Of a stretch of 64,000 nt of DNA, positions 26,726 through 35,617 are shown piece after piece. The position numbers and the translations under genes were made by a program. Origin of the DNA: Lacihabitans sp. LS3-19 (GTDB taxonomy: Bacteria; Bacteroidota; Bacteroidia; Cytophagales; Spirosomataceae); contig NZ_RJUA01000001.1 in assembly GCF_024343575.1 (NCBI RefSeq), positions 434,001 through 498,000 on the forward strand, written 5' to 3'. The notes beneath the pieces were generated by a model, which saw only the letters and a list, made by a program, of their open reading frames with translations, did not search any database and had not been told where the DNA came from. Position 1 is the stretch's first letter; the number at the start of each line of letters is the position of its first letter.

Positions 26726-27154
26726 TTAAAGAATCTTTCTCAACCTAATACTATGAGATGCACCTTCTAAAACAACATCTTCATTCGGATAAAAAACTGC
26801 AGAATATGGTTCTACAGAAAAAAGGTATTTTTTAAAATCAGTCTTATTTCCTGGAAATTTAAAATTAATGCCAGCAAATTCTTTTGAGCCGTGAAAAGTA
26901 TTACCTAATTCTATTCCTACAAAAGAAGTTCCATCAACAATTATATCCGCTGAAATCTCTTTATTTAATGTTTTAAAATCAATAATTACCTTATTTGGAA
27001 TTACCGACAAATCAAAATCTGAATATACGGGGGTAAAATTAATAACCTCCCATTTTCCATTTAGCTTTTTATTGATTGAGTTAGTCAAAGGCTTTGTATT
27101 AACCTTATCACATGATAATAAGCAAATTAATGAAAATAAAACGAACGCTTTCAT
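26726..27154 (-). CDS. small lipoprotein of unknown function
   Basis: The 142-residue product has a lipoprotein signal (MKAFVLFSLICLLSC; Cys15). The rest starts with NKKLNGKWEVINFTPV, like the first strand of a lipocalin-type or DUF beta-barrel domain that often begins with a GKW motif, and ends HSIRLRKIL. It lies 15 bases after the 247-residue lipoprotein gene and is surely co-transcribed with it. It may be an immunity or accessory lipoprotein of the island, but nothing in the sequence proves that. Confidence 0.65.
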   Translation of the reverse strand: MKAFVLFSLICLLSCDKVNTKPLTNSINKKLNGKWEVINFTPVYSDFDLSVIPNKVIIDFKTLNKEISADIIVDGTSFVGIELGNTFHGSKEFAGINFKFPGNKTDFKKYLFSVEPYSAVFYPNEDVVLEGASHSIRLRKIL

Positions 27155-27169
27155 ATTTTTTTATTGAAG

Positions 27170-27913
27170 TTAATTATTAAAAACATTATAGTTATTCCAA
27201 TTATGTCTAACATTTACTCTCACCTTATACGCACTTGCTGGGTTGAAATCGAATGTCTGCCAATTTTCGATTAAATTAATAGTAATTTGATGTTGCCATG
27301 CACCTAACCAACCATGTTTTAAAAAGAATTCACAATTAACATCCGAATCGGAATTATTTGCTGGTAATCTATATACACCTATATCGCTGTCATTGTCAAC
27401 ATAATAATCAAAATTAGCATAAGAAGGCTTAAATTTTGCTTTTTTATTTTCAAATACCTTAGATAATATTAAGGCACTTTGGGGGTCTTCAGAATATTTT
27501 TCCCCTAATTCTACCCAAAAATCCATCGATTCAGAATTTGAAATACTACCATCATTTTTTCCATTGGAGTGCGAAGTAAATTCTTTTAGTTTGTCCTTTT
27601 TCAATATACTTAATTCAAAATGTGAATTTTTTTTGAAATCATCAATTAAGTTTTTATCATATGAGCACAAATAAATAGTAATGTGGCTTTTTTTATTTGA
27701 TGAATAAATTTTTTGCTCTTCAAATACAAATTGCTTTTCAGAATTTTTATATTCACTTAATAAATCAGGAACAATGTTCTCAACTTTTAAAGTAGATACA
27801 GCATTTGTTTCGGGCAAAAGTTTATCATTTTTACAACTTGATAAAAAACTAACGATAAAAAGAAATGCTAAAAACAAATTTCGTTTTTGAATTGACCAAA
27901 ATACTTTTTTCAT
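27170..27913 (-). CDS. lipoprotein of unknown function, shares leader with the peptide gene
   Basis: The 247-residue product starts MKKVFWSIQKRNLFLAFLFI and has a lipoprotein signal ending SFLSSC (Cys27). No family is recognised. The C-terminal 70 residues are rich in Asn and aromatic residues (FFLKHGWLGAWQHQITINLI, KVRVNVRHNWNNYNVFNN) and look like surface beta structure. It has the same leader and start context (TTTTTTCAT on the plus strand) as the peptide gene, so the two transcripts are likely co-regulated. Confidence 0.65.
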   Translation of the reverse strand: MKKVFWSIQKRNLFLAFLFIVSFLSSCKNDKLLPETNAVSTLKVENIVPDLLSEYKNSEKQFVFEEQKIYSSNKKSHITIYLCSYDKNLIDDFKKNSHFELSILKKDKLKEFTSHSNGKNDGSISNSESMDFWVELGEKYSEDPQSALILSKVFENKKAKFKPSYANFDYYVDNDSDIGVYRLPANNSDSDVNCEFFLKHGWLGAWQHQITINLIENWQTFDFNPASAYKVRVNVRHNWNNYNVFNN

Positions 27914-28062
27914 AAATTTACGTGTTTAATTTTGTTAAAAGATTAAATATCCAGAGCCCCCTTCGTCTGCCAAGATCTTCGGGGGCTTTGTTGTTTGTAA
28001 AGGTCGGTAAGGTTTCTGAGAAAAAAAATTGCCAAATGTTAATAAAAAAATTGCCAAATGTT
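27914..28062 (-). promoter_or_regulatory. structured 5' leader of the lipoprotein operon, copy B
   Basis: This leader is homologous to 26441-26580. On the minus strand AGCCCCC pairs with GGGGGCT around a loop with GAAGATCTTGGCAGACGAA. The 36 bases at 27970-28005 are identical to those at 26497-26532. The distal end carries a direct repeat of AAAAAAATTGCCAAATGTT (about 28023-28061). Confidence 0.6.
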
Positions 28063-28115
28063 CATTTGGGTTTTTTGCTTTTGTAATAATATTAGGCTTC
28101 GATTTTTTCTACATA

Positions 28116-28718
28116 TTATTTGGCATGGGCTCTTTTACTTCTGATACGGCTCAGCTGTTGGGGGGTAACGTTTAAATAAGAGGCCAAAACTTTACTAGAC
28201 ACACGGTTTTGGATGTTGGGTTGCATTTTTTCAAAAACCTCTAAACGTTGTTCGGCATTTTTGATTCGGTGAAAAGCGTTTCGATGTTCGAGTTGTAAAA
28301 GATATTTCTCATATATTTTTATCATTACATAAGCCAAAGACGGCAATTCGGCAACGAGGCGTTCTAAGTCTTGTTTTATTATGTAAAATGCCTTAATGGG
28401 GCTTAATGCTTCAATATAACACGCTGAAGGTTTTTCTAAAAGGAAACTCTCTATTTGATATATCCACTCATTTTCGGCCAATATATGGTGGGTTAATGTT
28501 TTAGTGTCTGTGTCTGTGTCTGTGTCTGTGTCTGTGTCAAGATAAGAAAATTCTCTCAGAATGCCTTCATAGACATAATAAATCTTGTTGCAAATTTCTC
28601 CTTCGTTTAACAATAATGATTTGGTATCAAATGAAATAGGCACAAAAGCATTACTAATTTTCTTGACTTCGGCTTCATTGAAAATATTAAAACTTTTTAT
28701 CAAATTGGTGATTATCAT
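28116..28718 (-). CDS. Crp/Fnr-family transcriptional regulator
   Basis: The 200-residue protein has an N-terminal cyclic-nucleotide-binding-like beta-roll (SFDTKSLLLNEGEICNKIYY and YYVYEGILREFSYL) and a C-terminal helix-turn-helix (NRVSSKVLASYLNVTPQQLS, then RIRSKRA) of the Bacteroidota Crp type. The beta-roll is interrupted at about residues 60-72 by (Asp-Thr)n from a GTGTCT hexanucleotide repeat, which inserts a charged loop. The key cAMP-binding Arg-Ser pair is not obvious. It sits upstream of the AT-rich island and diverges from mraY. Confidence 0.88.
   Translation of the reverse strand: MIITNLIKSFNIFNEAEVKKISNAFVPISFDTKSLLLNEGEICNKIYYVYEGILREFSYLDTDTDTDTDTDTKTLTHHILAENEWIYQIESFLLEKPSACYIEALSPIKAFYIIKQDLERLVAELPSLAYVMIKIYEKYLLQLEHRNAFHRIKNAEQRLEVFEKMQPNIQNRVSSKVLASYLNVTPQQLSRIRSKRAHAK
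28504..28538. repeat. hexanucleotide microsatellite in the Crp-like regulator
   Basis: GTGTCT is repeated 5.8 times without error and encodes an Asp-Thr tract in the regulator. Because the unit is six bases, changes in copy number alter the protein by two residues each without breaking the frame. Confidence 0.95.
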
Positions 28719-28844
28719 GTTTTTTTAATTATTTGGATATTGTGATGCTCAAAGATATACAAATAATCGGACGCTAAAATTTGCATAGAAAAAAAATTTC
28801 CAATTACATTTTTCTACCTTTTACATTTTGCCAATAAAATCTTT

Positions 28845-28852
28845 TATCTTTG
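28845..28852 (+). promoter_or_regulatory. candidate -7 box of mraY
   Basis: TATCTTTG matches TAnnTTTG 29 bases before the mraY ATG. A TTTTG lies upstream at 28826-28830 but only 14 bases away, which is shorter than the usual 19-21, so the -33 element is uncertain. Confidence 0.45.
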
Positions 28853-28881
28853 CCCAAAGACCTAATTTACTCCCTTAAAAT

Positions 28882-30072
28882 ATGCTTTACTACCTTTTTA
28901 GCTATTTAGACCAAGCCTTTGATTTTCCGGGTGCGGGCGTGTTTCGTTATATCTCTTTTAGAGCTTCAGCAGCCACTATTTTATCCTTAATGATAGCCGC
29001 CATCTACGGCAAGCCCATCATCCGCAAGCTGCAAATGCTGCAGGTAGGCGAGAGCATCAGAGACTTAGGCCTAACGGGTCAGTTAGAGAAAAAAGGTACG
29101 CCAACCATGGGAGGCTTTATCATTTTAGCGTCATTGATGATTCCCGTATTATTGTTTGCAAAACTTGACAACGTTTACATCATCCTACTCATCGTGGCCA
29201 CACTTTGGACTACCATGATAGGTTTTGCCGACGACTATATCAAGGTATTTAAAAAAGACAAAGAAGGCTTAAAAGGTACTTTCAAAATCATAGGCCAAGT
29301 AGGTTTGGGTCTAATAGTTGGTTTGACCTTGTATTTCAACAACAACGTGAAAATCAGGGAGTTTGGGGCTAATGGTTTCATGGACAAACACTCTTTGATA
29401 ACCACAGTGCCGTTCTTAAAAAACAACATCTTAGATTACGACCTTCTTTCTTCTTACCTCCCAACTAGTTTGGCCTGGTTACCCTATGTTTTTATTTGTG
29501 TGTTTATCATAACAGCGGTATCCAACGCCGCCAACATTACGGACGGAATTGACGGCCTCGCTGCGGGTACTTCGGCTATTATCGGTCTTACTTTGGCGGT
29601 ATTTGCGTATTTGTCTGGCAACAAAATATTTGCTGAATACCTGAATATCATGCTTATACCTAACTCAGGCGAAGTCGTAATATTTTGTGCGGCCTTTCTC
29701 GGTGCCTGCATAGGTTTCCTCTGGTACAACTCCTACCCTGCATCGGTTTTTATGGGCGACACAGGCAGCTTGATGCTCGGCAGCGTAATAGCTACCTTGG
29801 CTTTGATACTTAGAAAAGAACTCATGATTCCGCTTATGTGTGGGATATTTTTGGCAGAAAACATCTCTGTGATACTCCAAGTGGGTTATTTCAAATACCA
29901 AAAACGAAGAAAAGGGCTGGAGTTCGCTAAACAGAACCGTCTTTTGTTGATGTCTCCATTGCATCATCATTTCCAGAAAAAAGGCTATCACGAAGCTAAA
30001 ATCGTGACGAGGTTTTGGATTGTGGCTATCGTGTTGGCGGTGATAAGCATCGTAACTTTAAAACTGCAATAA
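28882..30072 (+). CDS. mraY: phospho-N-acetylmuramoyl-pentapeptide-transferase
   Basis: The 396-residue membrane enzyme makes lipid I from UDP-MurNAc-pentapeptide and undecaprenyl phosphate. About ten membrane helices and the diagnostic motifs are present: [10 protein letters not shown] near 72, [10 protein letters not shown] near 117, [18 protein letters not shown] near 215, [13 protein letters not shown], and [13 protein letters not shown] near 362. The gene stands alone, whereas it usually lies in the dcw cluster between murE/murF and murD. Here rsmH, ftsL and ftsI are about 8 kb away. Confidence 0.97.
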   Translation: MLYYLFSYLDQAFDFPGAGVFRYISFRASAATILSLMIAAIYGKPIIRKLQMLQVGESIRDLGLTGQLEKKGTPTMGGFIILASLMIPVLLFAKLDNVYIILLIVATLWTTMIGFADDYIKVFKKDKEGLKGTFKIIGQVGLGLIVGLTLYFNNNVKIREFGANGFMDKHSLITTVPFLKNNILDYDLLSSYLPTSLAWLPYVFICVFIITAVSNAANITDGIDGLAAGTSAIIGLTLAVFAYLSGNKIFAEYLNIMLIPNSGEVVIFCAAFLGACIGFLWYNSYPASVFMGDTGSLMLGSVIATLALILRKELMIPLMCGIFLAENISVILQVGYFKYQKRRKGLEFAKQNRLLLMSPLHHHFQKKGYHEAKIVTRFWIVAIVLAVISIVTLKLQ

Positions 30073-30090
30073 AAGTACCTGCTTAATAGT

Positions 30091-30122
30091 ATTGTTTTTG
30101 AGGACAAACAGGCCTATATTTG
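30091..30122 (+). promoter_or_regulatory. candidate promoter of the S9 peptidase gene
   Basis: ATTG at 30091-30094 and TATATTTG at 30115-30122 are separated by 20 bases, a good fit to the Bacteroidota promoter. The ATG lies 39 bases downstream. Confidence 0.55.
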
Positions 30123-30161
30123 AAATAAAAACTTCTTTAGCCTGAATTGAACCCTTATAAA

Positions 30162-32930
30162 ATGATACGAATTTTAGTCTTTTCATTAATTTTTTCTTCA
30201 TTTGCTTTGGCCCAAAAAAGGCCGATGTTGCATACCGACTATGACGGCTGGAATGCAATAACTGAAACAAAAATCACCCCTAACGGACACTGGGTAAGCT
30301 ACATACTTAAGCCACAGGATGGAGATAGCAAATTGGTGTTTTACCCTTTGTTGGGCAATGCCATAGATTCCATAGAAAGAGCCTCAGATGTCTGGATTAG
30401 TCAAGATTCAAAATGGGCAGCATATAAAATTTCTCCTTCAAAAAAAACTACCAGAGATGCCAAAATGGCCAAGAAAAAGAAGGAAGAAATGCCCAAGGAT
30501 AGTATTGGGATTCATAGCTTTGTTAGTTTCGAGAATATTAAGTTTTCAGACGTTAAAAGTTTTGTTTTTCCTGAAAAATCTACGGATTGGATAGCTTTTT
30601 TAAATTATCCTGATACCAAAAAAGACACATCAGTTTTAGCAAAAAAGAAAAAGAAAGAGTCTGAGGAAAATGGCAGTACGCTTAACGTTTATAGCTTAAT
30701 TAACAATACTTTACGCAAGTTTCCTTATGTTTACAAATACCACTTTGACCTAACCGGAAATACTTTAATATTTGCAACTACTGGAAAAGACAGCACATTA
30801 AAAGAAGGCCTATATAGTTTCACTACTACAGATCAGGAACTTACGTTTTTAAGTCCAACAAAAGGTACCTTTAAACATTTTGCATCTGACGAAAGCGGCA
30901 AATATTTTGCTGCCATCTTAGACCCTGATACAACGAAAAAGGCATTGGTTAAAAACCCTACTTTAATGACTTGGACTTCGAAAAGTTTACCAAAAAATAT
31001 TTGTGATTCTTCGAATAGTCTTAGCCCAAAATATCCTTTTGTGAGTGCCGACTTTGAGCCTGTATTCTCGAAAGACGGCGGGAAATTGTTTTTTGGAATA
31101 AATCAAAGAACGATAATAAAAGACACCAATAGATTAGATGAAGAAACGGTAAACCTAGATATCTGGAACTGGAAAGATAAGCGAACCATGCCGCAGCAGT
31201 TGGCTACCCTAAAAACCGACTTGAAGGAAAGTTTTTTGGCGGTTTATGCTATTGACAAAGAAAAAACGACGCAATTGGCTTCTGAAGAAATACCAAAAAT
31301 AAAACTAAGCAAAGATGCTCAAGAGAACGAAGTTTTGGGCATTTCAAACGAAAAGTATGCTTATCAACATTGGTTTTTTAATCCGCCAACGGACCTTTAT
31401 GCCATCTCTACCGAAAACGGACAAAAAACTCAGATTCTCGAAAATAAAAGAATAAGTAACGCTCAAATTTCGCCTGAAGGCAAATTCGTAATTTGGTATT
31501 CTGTACAAGACACTGCTTGGTACTCTTATCAAATCCGCAATAATAAAACCCATAAATTAACCGCTAGCACATTGTTTTCGGATTTGGCGGACGACGACCA
31601 CCCTGACGAACCGAGCAGTTATGGTATGGCCGGTTTTACAAAAAACGACGATGAAGTTTGGCTCTATGATAAATATGATATTTGGGCCATAAATCCTTCA
31701 AAACCATCAGAATCAAAACGAATTACAAACGGAAGAGAAAACCAAATTAGCTACAGATACATTTCTCTCGACGAAAAAGAAACCCAAATAAACACGAAGC
31801 AAACATTGGTTTTGAGCATTTTTGATAACAAAACTAAAGAAAGTGGTTATGCGAAATTAAACTTGGGCGAAACAAATACGCCCGAAACTGTCCTCATTGA
31901 CAAACTAAAATACAGTTCAAAAATAAACAAAGCCAAAGAAACCAATGACTTGGTGTTTACTGCCGAAAGTTTCGAGATTTTCCCAGATCTGCTGCACAGC
32001 AATGACTATGATTTTAAAACAGTAAAAAAAATAAGTGCCGCCAACCCACAACAAAACAATATCAAATGGGGAACAGCCGAGATGGTTTCTTACAAATCAT
32101 TAGACAACAAGCCTTTAGAAGGAATACTCTACAAACCTGCCGACTTTGACCCAAGCAAAAAGTATCCGATGATTACTTATTTTTATGAAAAAATGTCGGA
32201 TGGGATTTACAATTATATAGTTCCTCAGCCCGCCCGATCTAGCATAAATTTCAGCTTTTACACCAGCAATGGCTACTGCGTATTTGTGCCAGACATAGTA
32301 TACAAAATAGGTTATCCTGGCCAAAGTGCTTATGACTGTATATTACCTGGAATAAAAACAGTGGTCGAAATGGGCTTTGTGGACAGCACCAGACTAGGCG
32401 TGCAGGGTCATAGTTGGGGAGGATATCAAATAGCTTGGTTGGTTACTAAAACCAATATTTTTAGAGCTGCCGAAGCAGGTGCACCCGTGGCCAATATGAC
32501 GAGTGCCTACGGCGGTATCCGCTGGGAGTCGGGTTTTTCGAGGCAGGCACAATACGAAAGAACACAGTCAAGACTTGGAGCCACGCTTTGGGAAGATCCC
32601 AAAAAATACCTAGAAAACTCTCCGCTTTTTTATCTGCCAAATGTTAAAACTCCCGTGCTCATGATGCACAACGACGACGACGGAGCAGTGCCTTGGTACC
32701 AGGGAATAGAAATGTTTATGGGTTTAAAAAGGCTCGATAAACCTGTGTGGATGCTCAACTACAATGGCGAAAAACATGGGCTGATCCAAAGAAAAAACCG
32801 AATGGATTGGTCGCAGCGGATGTCGCAATATTTTGACTATTATCTCAAAGACGCCCCTCAGCCCGAGTGGATGAGCAGCGGCGTAAAAGCCACCGAAAAA
32901 ACTTTAAACTATGGATTCAAACTCGACTAA
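30162..32930 (+). CDS. secreted S9 family (prolyl oligopeptidase-type) peptidase
   Basis: Starting at the ATG at 30162 the product is 922 residues with a signal peptide (MIRILVFSLIFSSFALAQ). A TTG five codons upstream is an unlikely start. An N-terminal beta-propeller-like region with repeated strand-rich segments is followed by an alpha/beta-hydrolase domain. The catalytic triad is visible as Ser in VQGHSWGGYQIAWL, Asp in MMHNDDDGAVPW and His in NGEKHGLIQ. A lysine-rich stretch (KMAKKKKEEMPKD) near residue 105 is a low-complexity loop. It probably degrades peptides in the periplasm or outside the cell. Confidence 0.92.
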   Translation: MIRILVFSLIFSSFALAQKRPMLHTDYDGWNAITETKITPNGHWVSYILKPQDGDSKLVFYPLLGNAIDSIERASDVWISQDSKWAAYKISPSKKTTRDAKMAKKKKEEMPKDSIGIHSFVSFENIKFSDVKSFVFPEKSTDWIAFLNYPDTKKDTSVLAKKKKKESEENGSTLNVYSLINNTLRKFPYVYKYHFDLTGNTLIFATTGKDSTLKEGLYSFTTTDQELTFLSPTKGTFKHFASDESGKYFAAILDPDTTKKALVKNPTLMTWTSKSLPKNICDSSNSLSPKYPFVSADFEPVFSKDGGKLFFGINQRTIIKDTNRLDEETVNLDIWNWKDKRTMPQQLATLKTDLKESFLAVYAIDKEKTTQLASEEIPKIKLSKDAQENEVLGISNEKYAYQHWFFNPPTDLYAISTENGQKTQILENKRISNAQISPEGKFVIWYSVQDTAWYSYQIRNNKTHKLTASTLFSDLADDDHPDEPSSYGMAGFTKNDDEVWLYDKYDIWAINPSKPSESKRITNGRENQISYRYISLDEKETQINTKQTLVLSIFDNKTKESGYAKLNLGETNTPETVLIDKLKYSSKINKAKETNDLVFTAESFEIFPDLLHSNDYDFKTVKKISAANPQQNNIKWGTAEMVSYKSLDNKPLEGILYKPADFDPSKKYPMITYFYEKMSDGIYNYIVPQPARSSINFSFYTSNGYCVFVPDIVYKIGYPGQSAYDCILPGIKTVVEMGFVDSTRLGVQGHSWGGYQIAWLVTKTNIFRAAEAGAPVANMTSAYGGIRWESGFSRQAQYERTQSRLGATLWEDPKKYLENSPLFYLPNVKTPVLMMHNDDDGAVPWYQGIEMFMGLKRLDKPVWMLNYNGEKHGLIQRKNRMDWSQRMSQYFDYYLKDAPQPEWMSSGVKATEKTLNYGFKLD

Positions 32931-33780
32931 ATACGCTCAGATGGGCAATAAGCGGACTTTCAGAAAGAAGGTTTGGAGCACTTTGGACGTGAGATATTCT
33001 GAAAGAAAAGGTTTGAGTTTTATGTTTAATATCTCACTTTCGATTCTGATTTTTTTGAATACCATCGCTATAATCCTGAACACCATTCCTGATTTAGGTG
33101 AAACTTATCACCATTTTTTTCAAGATTTCGAATATTTTTCTGTAGCTATTTTTTCTGTAGAATATCTTTTACGTCTTTGGTCATGTGTTGAAAACAAAGG
33201 CCACAGCCATCCATTTTGGGGTAGATTGAGTTACATTTTCTCTTTTTGGGGTTTGGTAGATTTGCTGGCCATTGCACCGTTTTACTTGTCCGCCTTTGCT
33301 GCAGACTTTGGGTTTATAAGGATGTTGCGTCTGTTGCGTATTCTTCGTCTTTTCCGCATGAGCAGGTATTTTCATGCTTTCCGAATTATCAAAAACGTGC
33401 TTTACAGCAAGCGGGAAGAGCTTATTTTGTCTTTTTCGTTTATATTTTTCCTGATTATTTTCTCTAGTTCTTTGATGTATTATATAGAGCACCCTTACCA
33501 GCCAGAGGCTTTTACGAGTATTCCGGCGTCTATTTGGTGGGGTGTAAATACCATGACTACAGTAGGTTATGGGGATATGTATCCGATCACTTTACCTGGT
33601 AAAATCCTCGGGGCATTTGTGGCTATTACAGGTATTTCACTTTTTGCATTACCTGCGGGTATTATTGCCTCGGGATTTAACGAACATATCAGAGGTTACA
33701 AAAACGAACAAGGCAAAGTCAAGTGTCCATACTGCCAAGCGGAATATTTTTTGGCCGAGAAAAATATGCATCGGCATTGA
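32911..33780 (+). CDS. voltage-gated potassium channel family protein
   Basis: The 289-residue protein has six membrane segments. An Arg-rich S4 (RMLRLLRILRLFRMSRYFHA) and a K+ selectivity filter TTVGYGDMYP in the pore loop mark the Kv type. The C terminus ends with CPYCQAEYFLAEKNMHRH, whose CxxC and HxH residues could bind a metal. The first ATG overlaps the preceding peptidase by 20 bases; an alternative ATG ten codons later lies beyond the overlap. Confidence 0.93.
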   Translation: MDSNSTKYAQMGNKRTFRKKVWSTLDVRYSERKGLSFMFNISLSILIFLNTIAIILNTIPDLGETYHHFFQDFEYFSVAIFSVEYLLRLWSCVENKGHSHPFWGRLSYIFSFWGLVDLLAIAPFYLSAFAADFGFIRMLRLLRILRLFRMSRYFHAFRIIKNVLYSKREELILSFSFIFFLIIFSSSLMYYIEHPYQPEAFTSIPASIWWGVNTMTTVGYGDMYPITLPGKILGAFVAITGISLFALPAGIIASGFNEHIRGYKNEQGKVKCPYCQAEYFLAEKNMHRH

Positions 33781-33785
33781 TGCCC

Positions 33786-33858
33786 AAGTTTTTGTCCCCG
33801 CAAACTTCACCTCCTCCGCCCAATTCACCAAAATTTAGCAATCATTTTTATTGCTAAA
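33786..33858. repeat. hairpins between K+ channel gene and second Y-family polymerase
   Basis: AAGTTTTTGTCCCCGCAAACTT (an imperfect palindrome, 33786-33807) is followed by a hairpin with arms TTTAGCAAT and ATTGCTAAA (33834-33858) that probably terminates the channel gene. The segment CTTCACC...CACCAAAATTTAG is similar to the sequence after the polymerase at 35529-35552, so related hairpin DNA lies on both sides of the polymerase gene. Confidence 0.7.
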
Positions 33859-33938
33859 AATACAAGCATTGTATTGCCAATTATTTTGCCATATTTGAAG
33901 ACGATTTAGAATTACTACTTATAAGAATTACAAAACCC

Positions 33939-35189
33939 TTGACAACGAGGGCATTAATGATGAAGCCAGCATCTGTTAGAACTATCGCCCACTTCGACCT
34001 CGACTCATTCTTTGTGTCGGTAGAGCGGCTCAAAAACCCCGAACTCCTCGGCAAGCCCGTAATAGTGGGTGGCATGAGCGATCGTGGCGTGGTGGCCGCA
34101 TGCAGTTACGAGGCCCGAGCCTTTGGCGTAAGCTCGGCTATGCCAGGGAAAATGGCCCGCCGCCTCTGCCCCGATGCCATCTGGATACGTGGCGACTTTG
34201 AGAGCTACGCAAAACTCTCCAACGACGTCACCGAAATAATGGAAGGCAAACTGCCCCTACTAGAAAAAGCCTCCATCGACGAGTTTTACGCAGACTTTAC
34301 AGGCATGGACAAGTACTTCGGAAGCTACCAATATGCCACCGAACTTCGTGAAAAAATCACCAAAGAAACTGGCCTCAGCATATCCTTTGGCATGAGTACC
34401 TGCAAAACCGTGTCGAAAGTGGCCACCAACGAGTCCAAGCCCAACGGCCATCGACTCATAAAAGTAGGCGAAGAACGCTCGTTTCTCAGCCCACTGCCTA
34501 TACACAAAATGCCCATGATAGGCAAAGTTACGGGCCAACAATTACGCAATCTGGGTATCACGAGCATAGGTATGCTGGCCGAAATGCCCCGAAAGATGCT
34601 CGAAGCAGTATTGGGCAAAAGCGGCACAAGTCTTTGGGAAAAAGCCAATGGCATAGACACCAGCCCGGTAATACCCCACCACGACCAGAAGTCGATGTCG
34701 AAAGAGATGACCTTCGACAAAGACACTACCGACGTGAGCCTGCTGCGGTCTATCCTCGTAAAAATGACCGAAGAACTCTGCTACGACCTCCGCCGCAAAA
34801 ACCGCTGCGTGGGGCAGCTATCCGTAAAAATCCGCTACTCTAATTTTGATACGCACCTGCGGCAGTTGAGCGTAAGCTACACCGCCAACGACCACGACCT
34901 ACAAGAAAAAGCCCTAGAGATATTCGAAAAACTCTACGACCGCCGCCTGCTCATACGGCTCATAGGCGTGAAGTTTAGCAAGCTCGTGCCGGGTTTCAGC
35001 CAGATACAGCTCTTCGACCAGTCTGCACACATGGCCGACCTCTACCAAGCCATGGACCGCATCCGCCACAAGCACGGCATCAAAGCCGTGGGCAAGGTGT
35101 TCGGCATGCAGCTCTACGAACGCCGCAAAGAAATACGTGTAGAGGGCTCCGGCCTACCTGCGGAGAAACTGAAACGGATGTATCAGTGA
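33939..35189 (+). CDS. Y-family DNA polymerase (DNA polymerase IV-like), second copy
   Basis: The 416-residue protein has the catalytic acids in AHFDLDSFFVSVERLKNP and ASIDEFYADFTG, the SFGMSTCKTVSKVATNESKP block, a helix-hairpin-helix region (MPMIGKVTGQQLRNLGI) and a little finger ending LIGVKFSKLVPGF. It is longer than the other dinB and belongs to a different subgroup. A QIQLF motif near residue 360 fits the beta-clamp-binding consensus QxxLF. Its codons are much richer in G and C than those of neighbours, and hairpin repeats lie on both sides, which suggests transfer. The start may be the first ATG or the Met at codon 7 or 8 (MMKPAS). Confidence 0.9.
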   Translation: MTTRALMMKPASVRTIAHFDLDSFFVSVERLKNPELLGKPVIVGGMSDRGVVAACSYEARAFGVSSAMPGKMARRLCPDAIWIRGDFESYAKLSNDVTEIMEGKLPLLEKASIDEFYADFTGMDKYFGSYQYATELREKITKETGLSISFGMSTCKTVSKVATNESKPNGHRLIKVGEERSFLSPLPIHKMPMIGKVTGQQLRNLGITSIGMLAEMPRKMLEAVLGKSGTSLWEKANGIDTSPVIPHHDQKSMSKEMTFDKDTTDVSLLRSILVKMTEELCYDLRRKNRCVGQLSVKIRYSNFDTHLRQLSVSYTANDHDLQEKALEIFEKLYDRRLLIRLIGVKFSKLVPGFSQIQLFDQSAHMADLYQAMDRIRHKHGIKAVGKVFGMQLYERRKEIRVEGSGLPAEKLKRMYQ

Positions 35190-35248
35190 TAATGTGGTAA
35201 TTCGGTAATTGGTTAATTACAGAACGAGGGCCTGTTTGGAAAAGAGGT

Positions 35249-35552
35249 AAAGTTGGTGAGGACACAAACTTTGGCGGTGGCGTGAAGTTGGTAGCAACCG
35301 GTCAGATCAAAGGCCGAACCCGAAAAGAGGTAAAGTTTGTGAAGACGGAAACTTTGACAGTCAAACACAAACCATATTAGCACAAAAATTCATGAGAAAA
35401 TAAATCATAGCAGCACAAAAGTTTGTAAGGACACAAACTATAGCGGACGAACACAAAGGCAGTACAAAAGTTTGTGAGGACACAAACTTTGGCGGAGAAG
35501 CACAAACTTTGGAGGAAGCAACACCAAATCAAACTTCACCACCAAAGTTTAG
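35249..35552. repeat. array of AAAGTTTGT hairpins after the second Y-family polymerase
   Basis: The 428-base gap between 35190 and 35617 contains no gene. It holds at least four related imperfect palindromes of the form AAAGTTTGTGAGGACACAAA plus CTTT, at 35249-35272, 35332-35355, 35417-35439 and 35466-35490, spaced irregularly. The words GGCGG and CACAAAC recur between them. Other short remnants (ACAAACTTTGG, AAACTTCACCACCAAAGTTT) follow up to 35552. No CRISPR-like regular spacing is present. Confidence 0.8.
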
Positions 35553-35617
35553 TAATAATATTGAAAAATCATTCGTTTCTTTCGATATTTACATTTTGAA
35601 AAAAACAATGTTCTCAG

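Noticed and set aside
30147-30161. TTG start for the S9 peptidase
   Set aside because: The ATG at 30162 gives a typical signal peptide at residue 1.
32911-33780. Fusion of the S9 peptidase and K+ channel
   Set aside because: They overlap by 20 bases in different frames, with a normal stop codon in the peptidase, so they are separate genes.
33939-35189. Assignment of the second Y-family polymerase as UmuC with a UmuD partner
   Set aside because: No umuD-like gene is adjacent and the protein reads as a DinB-type enzyme.
35249-35490. Possible CRISPR array or att site
   Set aside because: The hairpins are unevenly spaced and imperfect, with no cas or integrase gene.
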